The notes under the pieces are model-generated. The model saw only the letters and a list, made by a program, of their open reading frames with translations. It did no database searches and was not told where the DNA came from. A program made the translations under genes and the position numbers. Of a stretch of DNA of 8,695 nt, positions 1-7,651 are shown piece by piece. The stretch lies in the NCBI GenBank assembly GCA_041584155.1, contig JBFHEL010000163.1, forward strand, positions 1 through 8,695, in the 5' to 3' direction. Position 1 is the stretch's first letter; each line of letters opens with the position of its first letter. Source of the DNA: Saccharicrinis sp041584155. Lineage in GTDB: Bacteria; Bacteroidota; Bacteroidia; Bacteroidales; Marinilabiliaceae.

Positions 1-107
1 AGTTAAATAATTTTAGTGCTGGTAGTGTTGTGCTTGTAATGGCTTCGGATGTATATCAGGAGAGTGATTATATAAGAGATTATAATGAATTCGAAAGAAG
101 TATATGA
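1..107 (+). CDS. dTDP-4-oxo-6-deoxyglucose 3,4-ketoisomerase (FdtA/QdtA, WxcM-like cupin), C-terminal end only
   Basis: The frame starting at nt 3 is open from the window edge to the TGA at 105-107 and encodes about 34 residues. They include LVMASDVYQESDYIRDYNEF, which matches the C-terminus of the FdtA/QdtA/Tyl1a family (typically '(L)VLASD-Y-E-DYIR-Y-EF'). These cupin enzymes convert dTDP-4-oxo-6-deoxyglucose into the 3-oxo isomer in the cytoplasm. An aminotransferase then makes dTDP-Fuc3N or dTDP-Qui3N from it. The catalytic region lies outside the window, so Fuc-type and Qui-type stereochemistry cannot be told apart. The stop overlaps the next start as ATGA, which suggests translational coupling with the downstream transferase. 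Confidence 0.8.
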   Translation, partial: LNNFSAGSVVLVMASDVYQESDYIRDYNEFERSI

Positions 108-1036
108 TTGAAGTAGTTAGATATACAAGCGATAAAAAAAATGAATGGGATGATTTTGTTAGGGAATCAGATAATTTTTCATTTCTTTTTTATAGAGACT
201 ATATTGAGTATCACAGTGGTCGGTTTGATGATTATTCTTTAATGTTTTATGATAAAAATAAATTAAAGTCTTTATTTCCTGGTAATATTATAAAAAATAA
301 TTTCTACAGTCACCAGGGTTTGACTTTCGGAGGAATAATTCATCAGAATAAGTTTAATTATAAGATTGCAGTACAGTGTCTTGATGCTTATATAAATCAT
401 TTAGGTTCTGAAGGTTTAGGTTCTGTTGTTATTAAGCAGCAACCGTTTTTTTATTCACAAAGTCAGCAGCAAGTCATTCAATTTCATTTAGAGCATAATT
501 TAAAAATTATTCCCAAATATGACATAGGGGTTTTTATTTATACTCCGAATCATATATTTCCTAATAAATGCTTGCGAAAAGGTAAATTAAATGATTATAA
601 GAGTTTGTTTTCTGAAGAGATAGATGAATTTTGGGAAATACTTGAAAATAATCTGGCTTTGATTTACGATGCAAAACCTGTTCATTCATTAAAAGAAATA
701 AAATATTTAAAAAGCCTGTTTCCGGATAATATTAAACTTTTACTAATAAAGCATCTAAATACAACTTTAATACATGCAGGAGCAGTTTTGTATGAACAAA
801 ATAATATTGTGAAAGTTCAGTATTTTGCAACTACACCTGAAGGTAGAAAAAACAGAGCTTCCGATGTATTATATTATAGTATTATAAATTATTATAAACA
901 TAGCCATAATTATATTGATTTTGGAACTAATATGGACAGGGATGGAAATATAAATACATCCTTAATAGAGACTAAAGAAAAGTTTGGAGCCAGTATTTAT
1001 AAAAATAATCACTATGTATACACTATATCAAAATAA
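104..1036 (+). CDS. GNAT/FemAB-like acyltransferase of a polysaccharide locus
   Basis: This 310-residue soluble protein has no signal peptide or membrane segment. The N-terminal part carries a block around residues 26-46 (R31-D-Y-x-E-Y-H37 ... RFDDYSL) and SHQGLTFGG at about 69-77. Both are typical of GNAT/FemAB-like proteins encoded in O-antigen and capsule clusters. The C-terminal half has a GNAT-type core with ATTPEGRKNRASDVLYYSII, then YIDFGTNMDRDG and a KEKFGAS segment. The ATG at 104 overlaps the stop of the FdtA-type gene, so the two were probably translated together. By context it is a candidate to acylate the 3-amino group of the dideoxy sugar made by that pathway. That role is inferred: the described acetyltransferase FdtC belongs to a different fold (left-handed beta-helix). 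The family is fairly sure, the substrate is not. Confidence 0.75.
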   Translation: MIEVVRYTSDKKNEWDDFVRESDNFSFLFYRDYIEYHSGRFDDYSLMFYDKNKLKSLFPGNIIKNNFYSHQGLTFGGIIHQNKFNYKIAVQCLDAYINHLGSEGLGSVVIKQQPFFYSQSQQQVIQFHLEHNLKIIPKYDIGVFIYTPNHIFPNKCLRKGKLNDYKSLFSEEIDEFWEILENNLALIYDAKPVHSLKEIKYLKSLFPDNIKLLLIKHLNTTLIHAGAVLYEQNNIVKVQYFATTPEGRKNRASDVLYYSIINYYKHSHNYIDFGTNMDRDGNINTSLIETKEKFGASIYKNNHYVYTISK

Positions 1037-1047
1037 AATCTTTATTT
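1031..1047. terminator. AT-only inverted repeat between convergent genes (possible weak terminator)
   Basis: Seven-base arms AAATAAA (1031-1037) and TTTATTT (1041-1047) flank a 3-nt loop. The repeat covers the stop codon of the acyltransferase gene and fills most of the 15-bp gap to the convergent ATP-grasp gene. A T-rich run (AATTTT) follows on the plus strand. There is no G-C pair in the stem, so it would be a poor intrinsic terminator. Confidence 0.25.
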
Positions 1048-1051
1048 AATT

Positions 1052-2260
1052 TTAAGTATTAAAAATAGGGGTGAGTTTAATATTAAAGTATATTTCAGGA
1101 TTGTTGATAATGTTTACAATTTCTAATCGTTGCTCAACCTTAATAATATAAACCGCAATAATACTTGATGGTCCACTTTTTAAATCTACATAATTACCTG
1201 GCTTTTTTACAGAGAAAGAATCAAGTATTTGTAATGGTGAGTTCTTTTTGACCTCAACGGATTGAAATATACCTTGTTTTTGAGTTCTTAATATAAATTG
1301 AAAAATATTAGGATTTATTTTATAGTCAGGGATTTTAATTTTTTTTCCGATAGCAATTTTAAATGCATATTCAATTATGTTGATATTGCACACTAAACCT
1401 ATTGTTTTGGCAATAAAATTACCTCCAAACCTTGGAGCAAGTTCTATAAAATAAATATTTTCGTTTTTGTCAACTCGTATTTCAATATTAATTCCACCAT
1501 TCTTATAGCCGGCAAGATTTATAAATCTGGATATTTCGTCAATAATTTTGTTTGTGACTTTAGGAGGTATTGTAGTTGGAAATGTTGTGGCTATAGGACT
1601 GTGCGACATGTTTCCCTTGCCAAAATGCTGGTTACCTATGCAACTAAAAAGTAGCTTCCCATCCTGAACTATAGCATCTCCTTGTAATTGCATGTATTCG
1701 GTTTCGATATAATCTTCAAGTATTATTTTTTTTTCGAAAGAGGTGGCACGGCTTTTATTAAATTTATCTTTTAATTGATTAGAATCTTCTACTACATAAA
1801 CACCTTTACTGCCAGCTCTATCTGTCGGTTTAATTATTAAAGGAAAAGTTATTCTGTCAAAATCAATTTCTTCAAATGAACTAAGCGATTGAAATTTAGG
1901 TACGTTAAAATTGTTTTCGCTTAAGAATTTCCTAAATGAATACTTATTCGACATTATGGTTACAGTATTTACCGGGTTTCCTACAATATTCATTTCTTGT
2001 GCAATATATGCTGCAGGAATAGCTCCTATGTCAGTGCTAAAGGGTGAAACAGCGTCTATTTTTTCATCTTTAGCCATATTTACAACAGAATCAATATCCA
2101 ATAAACTGATGTTTTTAAAGACATCGGAATATTTATGGCCTTCGTTATCAGGATTGTTGTCGCATGTGATTATTTGAAAGCCTGCTTTTTTTGCTTCTTT
2201 TATTAGGTCGATATGATCAAAAAGAGCAGGTATAATTAAAATTTTTTTAAACTTATTCAT
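1052..2260 (-). CDS. ATP-grasp domain ligase (carboxylate-amine ligase type) in the polysaccharide locus
   Basis: From the chosen start this is a 402-residue soluble protein. It has an N-terminal Rossmann-like preATP-grasp region (KKILIIPALFDHIDLIKEA). The ATP-grasp core has FPLIIKPTDRAGSKGV around K144, the inter-lobe segment IILEDYIETEYMQLQGD, and the metal-binding pair E260 (NIEIR) and E273 (FIELAPRFGG). The usual Asn after the second Glu is replaced (ELAPR, not EINPR), a variant seen in several ATP-grasp subfamilies. Such enzymes activate a carboxylate as acylphosphate and join it to an amine or similar nucleophile; the substrates here are unknown. The frame is open to an ATG at 2296, but a -7 box lies at 2279-2286, so the ATG at 2258-2260 is the better start. 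The gene is the only minus-strand member of the cluster and is convergent with the acyltransferase. It could attach an amino acid to a sugar, but nothing in the sequence proves that. Confidence 0.8.
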   Translation of the reverse strand: MNKFKKILIIPALFDHIDLIKEAKKAGFQIITCDNNPDNEGHKYSDVFKNISLLDIDSVVNMAKDEKIDAVSPFSTDIGAIPAAYIAQEMNIVGNPVNTVTIMSNKYSFRKFLSENNFNVPKFQSLSSFEEIDFDRITFPLIIKPTDRAGSKGVYVVEDSNQLKDKFNKSRATSFEKKIILEDYIETEYMQLQGDAIVQDGKLLFSCIGNQHFGKGNMSHSPIATTFPTTIPPKVTNKIIDEISRFINLAGYKNGGINIEIRVDKNENIYFIELAPRFGGNFIAKTIGLVCNINIIEYAFKIAIGKKIKIPDYKINPNIFQFILRTQKQGIFQSVEVKKNSPLQILDSFSVKKPGNYVDLKSGPSSIIAVYIIKVEQRLEIVNIINNPEIYFNIKLTPIFNT

Positions 2261-2278
2261 TTTCGTTTTGTAGGTATG

Positions 2279-2309
2279 CAAAGATACAATTATCATGATA
2301 TTTTTGTAA
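2279..2309 (-). promoter_or_regulatory. Promoter of the ATP-grasp gene
   Basis: On the minus strand TATCTTTG (2286 down to 2279) fits the Bacteroidota -7 consensus TAnnTTTG exactly. A weak -33 candidate TTAC (2309-2306) lies 19 nt upstream. The ATG at 2260 is 18 nt beyond the box, giving a short leader. The site also argues against the in-frame ATG at 2296, which would precede transcription. Confidence 0.6.
2299..2306 (+). promoter_or_regulatory. Possible -7 box for the glycosyltransferase-flippase operon
   Basis: TATTTTTG fits TAnnTTTG and would give a leader of about 70 nt before the ATG at 2383. No convincing -33 element lies at the right distance, so the match is partial. The operon needs its own promoter because the gene to its left runs the other way. 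The box sits within the -33/-7 spacer of the divergent promoter, next to the 10-bp palindrome TATCATGATA (2291-2300). Confidence 0.35.
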
Positions 2310-2382
2310 TTGTACTAAATTGTTTTCTTTTCTCAGGAATAATAACTTATTTCGTTTGTTAAATATAATCGTGGTATAACTA

Positions 2383-3489
2383 ATGAGGGTTCTGTTATTA
2401 GGTGAATTTAGTGGTATACATCAGAGTTTAGCTATTGGTCTTAGGGCTAAGGGTGTTGAGGTGGTTGTTGCTTCTGATGGTGATGGCTGGAAAAATTATA
2501 AAAGGGATATTGATTTATATAGAGATTTTAAAAAGAGTTCTTTTTTGTTTTTGTTAAGGCTTTTAAGAGTGCTGCCTAAGTTGACAGGCTTTGATATAGT
2601 TCAACTAAATTCTTATAAGTTTTTGTATGTGACTCCTTTATTTAATTTAATTGTTTTCAGATATTTAAAGCTGTTTAATAAAAACATCTTTTTAGGAGCA
2701 CATGGTATGGATACCTATTATATTAATTGTGCTCTTGCCGGAAAATTAAAATACTCGGTTTTTCAGGTTCCTTCTATACAAAAAGATCCACATATTCAGG
2801 GACTTCGCAATATTGTTGCTGATAAAAATGAAATCAGATCGAATAAAAAGGTTGCAACTTCTGTTAAAGGAATTGTTGCTTCTTCTACAGGGTATTATTT
2901 GTCTTATATGGATGATTTCTCCGCAAAAACAACCTTTATTCCGCTTAGTGTTGATACTCAAAAATATGGTTTTAAAAATACAATATGCGATACAACAAAT
3001 AAGGTTCGTTTTTTTGTAGGTAAGATGAAAGGGCGTGTTGTTCGCAAGGGTACAGATATAATTCACGAGGTTTTACAAGAATTAAAAGAACGCTATCCTA
3101 ATGATGTTGAATTAACCGTTGTTGATTCTGTACCATTTGATGAATACCAGGAACTATTAAATAGTTCGCATGTGTTATGTGATCAAATGTATGCTTATAG
3201 TATTGGACTTAATGGCTTAATTGCGCAGGCAAAAGGTTTGATTGTTGCTGGTGGTGCAGATGAGGCTATGTATAGTGCTTTAGGAGAAAAAGTAAATAAA
3301 CCAATTATTGATTTGAATGTAAGCAAAGAACAAATGTTTAAAACTTTTGAAAGGCTTATAAAAAATAAGTCATCATTAAAAGAACTGGCTTTAAAAAATA
3401 GGGAGTTTGTTGTAAAGCATCATGATTCGCGGGTTGTTGCAGAAAGGTATCTTAAGTTTTGGAGTGAGAAATGTAATGCACGATACTAA
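2383..3489 (+). CDS. GT-B fold glycosyltransferase (family 1/GT4-like)
   Basis: This cytoplasmic protein of 368 residues has two Rossmann-like halves. The N-terminal half opens with MRVLLLGEFSGIHQSLAIGL, a strand-loop-helix of the kind that starts GT-B enzymes, and has FLGAHGMDTYY at about residues 103-113. The C-terminal half has VRFFVGKMKGRVVRKGTDII and then CDQMYAYSIGLNGLIAQAKG...GGADEAMY at about 266-297, the nucleotide-sugar side of the cleft. A clear EX7E motif is missing, so the CAZy family is not certain. It would add one sugar to the lipid-linked repeat unit at the inner face of the cytoplasmic membrane. It is the first gene of the four-gene operon, and its stop shares a base with the next start (TAATG). 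Confidence 0.8.
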   Translation: MRVLLLGEFSGIHQSLAIGLRAKGVEVVVASDGDGWKNYKRDIDLYRDFKKSSFLFLLRLLRVLPKLTGFDIVQLNSYKFLYVTPLFNLIVFRYLKLFNKNIFLGAHGMDTYYINCALAGKLKYSVFQVPSIQKDPHIQGLRNIVADKNEIRSNKKVATSVKGIVASSTGYYLSYMDDFSAKTTFIPLSVDTQKYGFKNTICDTTNKVRFFVGKMKGRVVRKGTDIIHEVLQELKERYPNDVELTVVDSVPFDEYQELLNSSHVLCDQMYAYSIGLNGLIAQAKGLIVAGGADEAMYSALGEKVNKPIIDLNVSKEQMFKTFERLIKNKSSLKELALKNREFVVKHHDSRVVAERYLKFWSEKCNARY

Positions 3490-4790
3490 TGGTTTATTTA
3501 CGTAAGCTACTCGGTTCGTTAATAGACCTGTATAAAGATAGTCAGCTTGTAAAAGTATCGTCCAAAAACCTGGTTCAGGTAATTGTTAAGCTTGTGGTTG
3601 GTGTTTTAAATATTAAAATAAGTGCTGTTTTTCTGGGTACATCAGGAGTTGCTTTACTTAGTCAGTTTAATAATGTTATACAATTTTTTACCAATATTGC
3701 TAATGGTGGATTGATGAACGGTGTAACAAAACTTACAGCTTTTTATGAATGTTCCTTAAAACGCAGACGGCTTGTTGTTTATAATGCCTTTTTAATTACG
3801 TTGGTTTTATCATTTGTCTTATCAATTTTGTTTGTGCTTTTTAATAATGAAATAGCAACAACTTTTTTGTATGATGATAAATATACGCCTATAGTAAAGG
3901 CTTCAGGGGTATTAGTATTTTCACTCGCAATAAATAATTTGTTGTTTGCTTTTGTAAATGGTTTGCAGGCATATAACAAATATGTTTATTTGAATGTTGC
4001 AGCAAGTTTGATTTCTGCTTTGGTAATTATACCGGCAATAGTTTTATATGGGATAGAGGGCGGTTTGTGGGGGCAGTATATTGCCGCTTTTATTATTACG
4101 ATTTTTACCTTATTGTCTGTTTATAAATATCTTCCTTCGTTTAAAAATATTGTTTTTTCTAAGCTAATAAGTAGTAGGTTAATGAAATTTGGTATAATGT
4201 TGCTGGTTGCATCATCGATAAATCCGTTAATGCGAATTGTTACCCGTAATGTAATTGTTGAGTATTGCTCTTTACACCAGGCAGGATGGTGGGATGGTAT
4301 AAATAAGATATCAAATACTTATGTTTCTGTTGTTCTTTCATCGCTGGGATTATACTTCCTTCCTAAAATATCTAAAACAACCTGTGCTAAAAAAATTAAT
4401 TCTGAGATTAAGCACTCTTTATTACTTGTGATACCCATTGTTGCCGGAGGGAGTGTATTAATATATTTTTTAAAAGATACTATTATTTTGCTGCTTTTTA
4501 CAGATGATTTTAAAGGGATGAGTGATCTGTTTTTGTTTCAATGTATTGGAGATATGATGAAAATAGTTAATTGGTTTTTTGCAATTACTATAATGATTAA
4601 AGAGCAGGTTAAACAATATATTTTTGCAGAATTAGTTTCTGCTTTAATAATAATTGCAAATGCATATTTAATTATCCCATATTTTGGAATTGTTGGAAGT
4701 TCTATGGCTTATGCCATTAATAAGGTTGTTTATTTTGTTTTTGTTTTTGTAATTTATAAAAGAATGTTGGTTTTAAATCGCTGTAAATGA
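3489..4790 (+). CDS. wzx: Wzx flippase, WzxE-like O-antigen translocase
   Basis: This integral membrane protein of 433 residues consists almost wholly of hydrophobic helices, about 12 by eye, as expected for the PST/MOP flippase superfamily. Two stretches align by eye with enterobacterial WzxE: WWDGINKISNTYVSVVLSSL at about 266-285, followed by GLYFLPKIS; and FKGMSDLFLFQCIGDMMKIV at about 340-359. The N-terminal FLGTSGVALLSQFNNVIQFF and GGLMNGVTK also fit that group. It would move the undecaprenyl-diphosphate-linked repeat unit from the cytoplasmic to the periplasmic face. The start shares a base with the previous stop, and the end overlaps the next start as ATGA, so all three genes are probably coupled. 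The length is normal for the family and nothing appears broken. No Wzy polymerase or ligase is in the window. Confidence 0.9.
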   Translation: MVYLRKLLGSLIDLYKDSQLVKVSSKNLVQVIVKLVVGVLNIKISAVFLGTSGVALLSQFNNVIQFFTNIANGGLMNGVTKLTAFYECSLKRRRLVVYNAFLITLVLSFVLSILFVLFNNEIATTFLYDDKYTPIVKASGVLVFSLAINNLLFAFVNGLQAYNKYVYLNVAASLISALVIIPAIVLYGIEGGLWGQYIAAFIITIFTLLSVYKYLPSFKNIVFSKLISSRLMKFGIMLLVASSINPLMRIVTRNVIVEYCSLHQAGWWDGINKISNTYVSVVLSSLGLYFLPKISKTTCAKKINSEIKHSLLLVIPIVAGGSVLIYFLKDTIILLLFTDDFKGMSDLFLFQCIGDMMKIVNWFFAITIMIKEQVKQYIFAELVSALIIIANAYLIIPYFGIVGSSMAYAINKVVYFVFVFVIYKRMLVLNRCK

Positions 4791-5890
4791 CAGAAGAAAG
4801 AGTTGAGCGTAAGTTAAAAGTGTGTTTGGTTACTATCTCTCTTGCCGAAGGCGGGGCTGAGAGATCTACTGGTTTGATGTCGAAAATACTCACAGATATT
4901 GGTTATGATGTACATATAGTTTCGCTAAGAAACAAAATTGTATATGATTATGCAGGTACTCTTTTTAATATTGGTATTGATAAGGATGCTAATGATACTA
5001 TTCCGGGAAAAATAAGTAGATTTTATAAACTTCGGAGATATCTGGTTAATAATAAGTTTGATTTTATTATTGATAACAGGACTCATCAATTATCTTTCAG
5101 AGAATTTTTTTATCTATCGTATATTTATAGAAGGCTAAAACTAATTTATGTAATTCGTAATTATAATTTAGATATATATTTTCCTCAAAGTAAGTGGGTT
5201 TCATGTTTGATGTTAAAAAAAGCCTGTAAAGTTGTTAGTGTTTCAAAGGAAATTGAAAATCTTTTAAATCAGAGGTTTGTTAGTTCAAAATTCCATACTA
5301 TTTACAATACTTTTTGTGTACCAGAAGGAATAATCAACGATAATTCAAGCGATAGAAGTGACTATATTCTTTTTTTGGGAAGGTTAGAGGATGATGTTAA
5401 AAATCTTTCTTTATTACTTAATTCATATAAAAAATCAGGAGTTCAGGATGTGTTTAAGCTTCTGATTTTTGGAGAGGGAAAAGATAGACAATATGTTCAG
5501 TATAAAATAGTCAGCCTTAAACTTAATGATTATGTTGAGTTAAGCTCATTTAATCCTGAAGTTTATAATTTGATTATTAATGCCAGGTTTTTAATGCTTA
5601 CAAGCCATTATGAGGGTTTTCCTAGGGTGCTTATTGAATCGTTGTCATTGGGAACACCTGTTGTTTCTGTCGATTGTAAAAGTGGTCCTTCAGAAATTGT
5701 TATTAATGAGCACAATGGTTTACTTGTTGAAAATTACAATGAAGAAGCCCTGGCCAATGCTATTGCCAGAATGTGTAACGATGATGAATTACATAAAAGG
5801 TGTAAGAATAATGCTCAAAAAAGTATAGACCATTTAAAACAATATGATATTGCTATGCAGTGGCATAATATGCTTAATGAATTACTTTAA
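4787..5890 (+). CDS. GT4 family glycosyltransferase
   Basis: This 367-residue GT-B glycosyltransferase is soluble or peripherally membrane bound. The N-terminal domain has LVTISLAEGGAERSTGLMSKIL, the glycine-rich GGAER motif usual for GT4 enzymes that take the acceptor there. The C-terminal nucleotide-sugar domain has ILFLGRLEDDVKNLSLLL at about 195-212, LLIFGEGKDRQY, and the retaining EX7E motif E276-GFPRVLI-E284. This is followed by LGTPVVSVDCKSGPSEIV and NGLLV. It would transfer a sugar with retention of configuration onto the growing repeat unit in the cytoplasm. The donor and linkage cannot be read from the sequence. The ATG overlaps the wzx stop (ATGA), and the stop is only 3 nt before the GT8 gene, so it lies inside the operon. 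Confidence 0.9.
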   Translation: MTEERVERKLKVCLVTISLAEGGAERSTGLMSKILTDIGYDVHIVSLRNKIVYDYAGTLFNIGIDKDANDTIPGKISRFYKLRRYLVNNKFDFIIDNRTHQLSFREFFYLSYIYRRLKLIYVIRNYNLDIYFPQSKWVSCLMLKKACKVVSVSKEIENLLNQRFVSSKFHTIYNTFCVPEGIINDNSSDRSDYILFLGRLEDDVKNLSLLLNSYKKSGVQDVFKLLIFGEGKDRQYVQYKIVSLKLNDYVELSSFNPEVYNLIINARFLMLTSHYEGFPRVLIESLSLGTPVVSVDCKSGPSEIVINEHNGLLVENYNEEALANAIARMCNDDELHKRCKNNAQKSIDHLKQYDIAMQWHNMLNELL

Positions 5891-5893
5891 AAT

Positions 5894-6826
5894 ATGCTTA
5901 ATATAATACCGATAGTTTTCTGTTTCAATGAAGGATATGTGATCCCGGCCGGTGTATGTATCTTTTCCTTATTAAAGAATGCTGGTGTTAATACCTTTTA
6001 TGCTATTAATGTGTTTTATAAAAAAGGTAGGTTAAGTGAGGATAGCAAAACGAAAATATTAGAGTTGAAAGATTTATTTAATAATTGTAGTATCGATTTT
6101 ATTGATATTGGGGATTCTTTTTCAAATGTTTACGAGGTTAAGGATTTTACAATCGAAAATTATTTCAGACTGGCAATTCCTAAGTATTTATCGTGTTATG
6201 ATAAGGTTGTTTATTGCGATTCGGATACTATAGTTACTCAGGATCTGGCTGGTTTATTTGCTACGAATATAAAGGGTTACTCTATAGCTGCTGTTAAGGA
6301 TGGTACCGTAATGAATAATAGAAATTTCAGGACATATGTAAAAAAAGTTCAGTTAGTACCGGAAAAATACTTTAACTCAGGTGTGCTTATTTTTAATAAT
6401 AAGAAAATAAACGAAGAGGGAGGTGTTGATTCTAAGATAGAGGATTTGTTGCAGAAAAAGTTTAGGTATGTAGATCAGGATATTTTAAATAAGGCCTTTG
6501 GAAATGATACTTTTTACCTGAATAAAACTTTTAATTATACTGTTCAGCATCTTTTTGGTAGATTTAAAGATATTAAACCGCATATTGTACACTATGTCTA
6601 TCAAAAACCATGGAAGCATGTGAGTGCGTTTGGAGATATGTGGTGGCATTATTATATTGATTCTCCTTTTTATGATCATGGGTTTTATATGTCGTATGTG
6701 TTAGGAAATTATTCTGATATTGATAAACATATTTTAATTGGTAAGAAATTGAAAAGTATTGGAGTATATACGATGATAAAATGTATTAGGGGAATTTTAT
6801 TTCGAATGGGTTTAATTAAGGAATAG
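5894..6826 (+). CDS. GT8 family glycosyltransferase (LgtC/WaaJ-like)
   Basis: This 310-residue protein has a GT-A fold. It begins with IIPIVFCFNEGYVIPAGVCI, the nucleotide-binding start of GT8 enzymes. The DxD metal/UDP-sugar motif is D109-S-D111 in VVYCDSDTIV. YFNSGVLIFNN (N161) and HYVYQKPWKH (H233, K238-P-W) are the conserved active-site and C-terminal metal-binding blocks of LgtC-like galactosyl- and glucosyltransferases. It would transfer glucose or galactose from a UDP donor with retention. It is the last gene of the operon, 3 nt after the GT4 gene, and is convergent with radC across a 28-bp gap with no strong terminator. The function class is sure, the sugar is not. Confidence 0.9.
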   Translation: MLNIIPIVFCFNEGYVIPAGVCIFSLLKNAGVNTFYAINVFYKKGRLSEDSKTKILELKDLFNNCSIDFIDIGDSFSNVYEVKDFTIENYFRLAIPKYLSCYDKVVYCDSDTIVTQDLAGLFATNIKGYSIAAVKDGTVMNNRNFRTYVKKVQLVPEKYFNSGVLIFNNKKINEEGGVDSKIEDLLQKKFRYVDQDILNKAFGNDTFYLNKTFNYTVQHLFGRFKDIKPHIVHYVYQKPWKHVSAFGDMWWHYYIDSPFYDHGFYMSYVLGNYSDIDKHILIGKKLKSIGVYTMIKCIRGILFRMGLIKE

Positions 6827-6854
6827 GGAGTTTTTTTAATTCATTTCTCCTGAT

Positions 6855-7553
6855 TTAAATTAACTCACCTTCGTCGGCAAAACTATAAAATCCATTCTCG
6901 GTCACAATGATATGATCAAGCACCGGGATATCCATTATTTTGCCGGCTTCTTTTAACTTGGAGGTAATTGACTTATCCTGTGCGCTGGGATGTTTTTGTC
7001 CTGAGGGGTGGTTGTGGCATAAAATGATGGAAGAAGCCAGTTGATCGATTGCCGACTTCATAATTAAACGGGTATCAATCACTGTACCTGATATACCGCC
7101 CTGACTGATTTTTTGAGTACTTAGTACTTTGTTTCCCCGGTTAAGGAGGATGATCCAAAATTCTTCGTGTGGCAGATCGGCTAACAGGGGATGCATTAAT
7201 TCATAAATGTCGCGACTATTGTGAATTTTTTGTTTCTCTCGGGCATCACTGAGTTTTCTTCTGCGCCCTAATTCCAGCGCTGCAACAATGCTAATTGCTT
7301 TTGCTTCTCCTATGCCTCTGTAGTTACGTTGTAGCTGTTCAATGGTGGTTCTGCCTAATTCGTTAAGGTTATTGTGAACATCGTAGAGGATGCGTTTAGC
7401 TAATTCAACGGCCGATTCTTCGCGGTTACCTGAGCCTATGAGTATGGCTATTAATTCAGCATTGGAAAGACTTGATAGGCCTTTGCTAAGGAGTTTTTCT
7501 CTGGGGCGATCTTCTACTGCCCAGTTTTTTATGCTTAATTTACGGTAGCTCAT
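6855..7553 (-). CDS. radC: RadC family JAMM/MPN-domain protein
   Basis: The protein has 232 residues, close to the usual length for full RadC proteins. The N-terminal part has the family start (WAVEDRPREKLLSKG...LSNAELIAILIGSG) and a helix-hairpin-helix around 75-95 (YRGIGEAKAISIVAALELGRR). The C-terminal MPN/JAMM domain keeps all metal-site residues: E130/E131 (HEEFW), H180 and H182 in HNHPSG, S190 and D193 (PSAQD). Despite the name, a role in repair of radiation damage is not established; a zinc-dependent hydrolase acting in DNA metabolism is the structural expectation. It sits at the end of the polysaccharide locus, transcribed toward it. Its base composition looks less AT-rich than that of the glycan genes. 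Confidence 0.95.
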   Translation of the reverse strand: MSYRKLSIKNWAVEDRPREKLLSKGLSSLSNAELIAILIGSGNREESAVELAKRILYDVHNNLNELGRTTIEQLQRNYRGIGEAKAISIVAALELGRRRKLSDAREKQKIHNSRDIYELMHPLLADLPHEEFWIILLNRGNKVLSTQKISQGGISGTVIDTRLIMKSAIDQLASSIILCHNHPSGQKHPSAQDKSITSKLKEAGKIMDIPVLDHIIVTENGFYSFADEGELI

Positions 7554-7598
7554 TTACCTAATGTTTAACAGTAAGTAAATGTTTTAATCGCTAAATGT

Positions 7599-7630
7599 CA
7601 AATTTAAGGCATAAAAAAACCTTCACGTAA
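7599..7630 (-). promoter_or_regulatory. Likely radC promoter
   Basis: TAAATTTG (7606 down to 7599 on the minus strand) fits TAnnTTTG. TTAC (7630-7627) lies 20 nt upstream as a weak -33 element. The box is 45 nt before the radC start. The -33 candidate falls inside the terminator hairpin of the preceding tRNA-rpsT unit, so the two signals overlap. Confidence 0.45.
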
Positions 7631-7642
7631 GAACATGAAGGT
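7613..7642 (-). terminator. Intrinsic terminator of the tRNA-Glu - rpsT - tRNA-Glu unit
   Basis: On the minus strand CCTTCA (7641-7636) pairs with TGAAGG (7625-7620), with one closing A-T pair outside. After one mismatch, two more pairs close an AAGA/TCTT tetraloop. Seven T residues follow directly (7619-7613). There is no T-run on the plus side, so it works on the minus strand only, just after the second tRNA. Confidence 0.85.
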
Positions 7643-7651
7643 ACAATTACG

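Noticed and set aside
2261..2296. Extension of the ATP-grasp protein by 12 residues to the ATG at 2296
   Set aside because: A consensus -7 box at 2279-2286 on the same strand lies inside the extension, and the first 12 residues do not resemble the family; MNKFKKILIIPA is the natural N-terminus.
2746..3066. Minus-strand open frame of 106 codons inside the first glycosyltransferase gene
   Set aside because: It is antisense to a well-supported coding region, its composition is Ile/Asn/Cys-rich noise, and it has no promoter or family motif.
6826..6857. Terminator between the GT8 gene and radC
   Set aside because: GGGAG and CTCCT could form a stem of about 5 bp with one wobble, but the T-run is in the loop and not after the stem, so neither strand has a proper intrinsic terminator.
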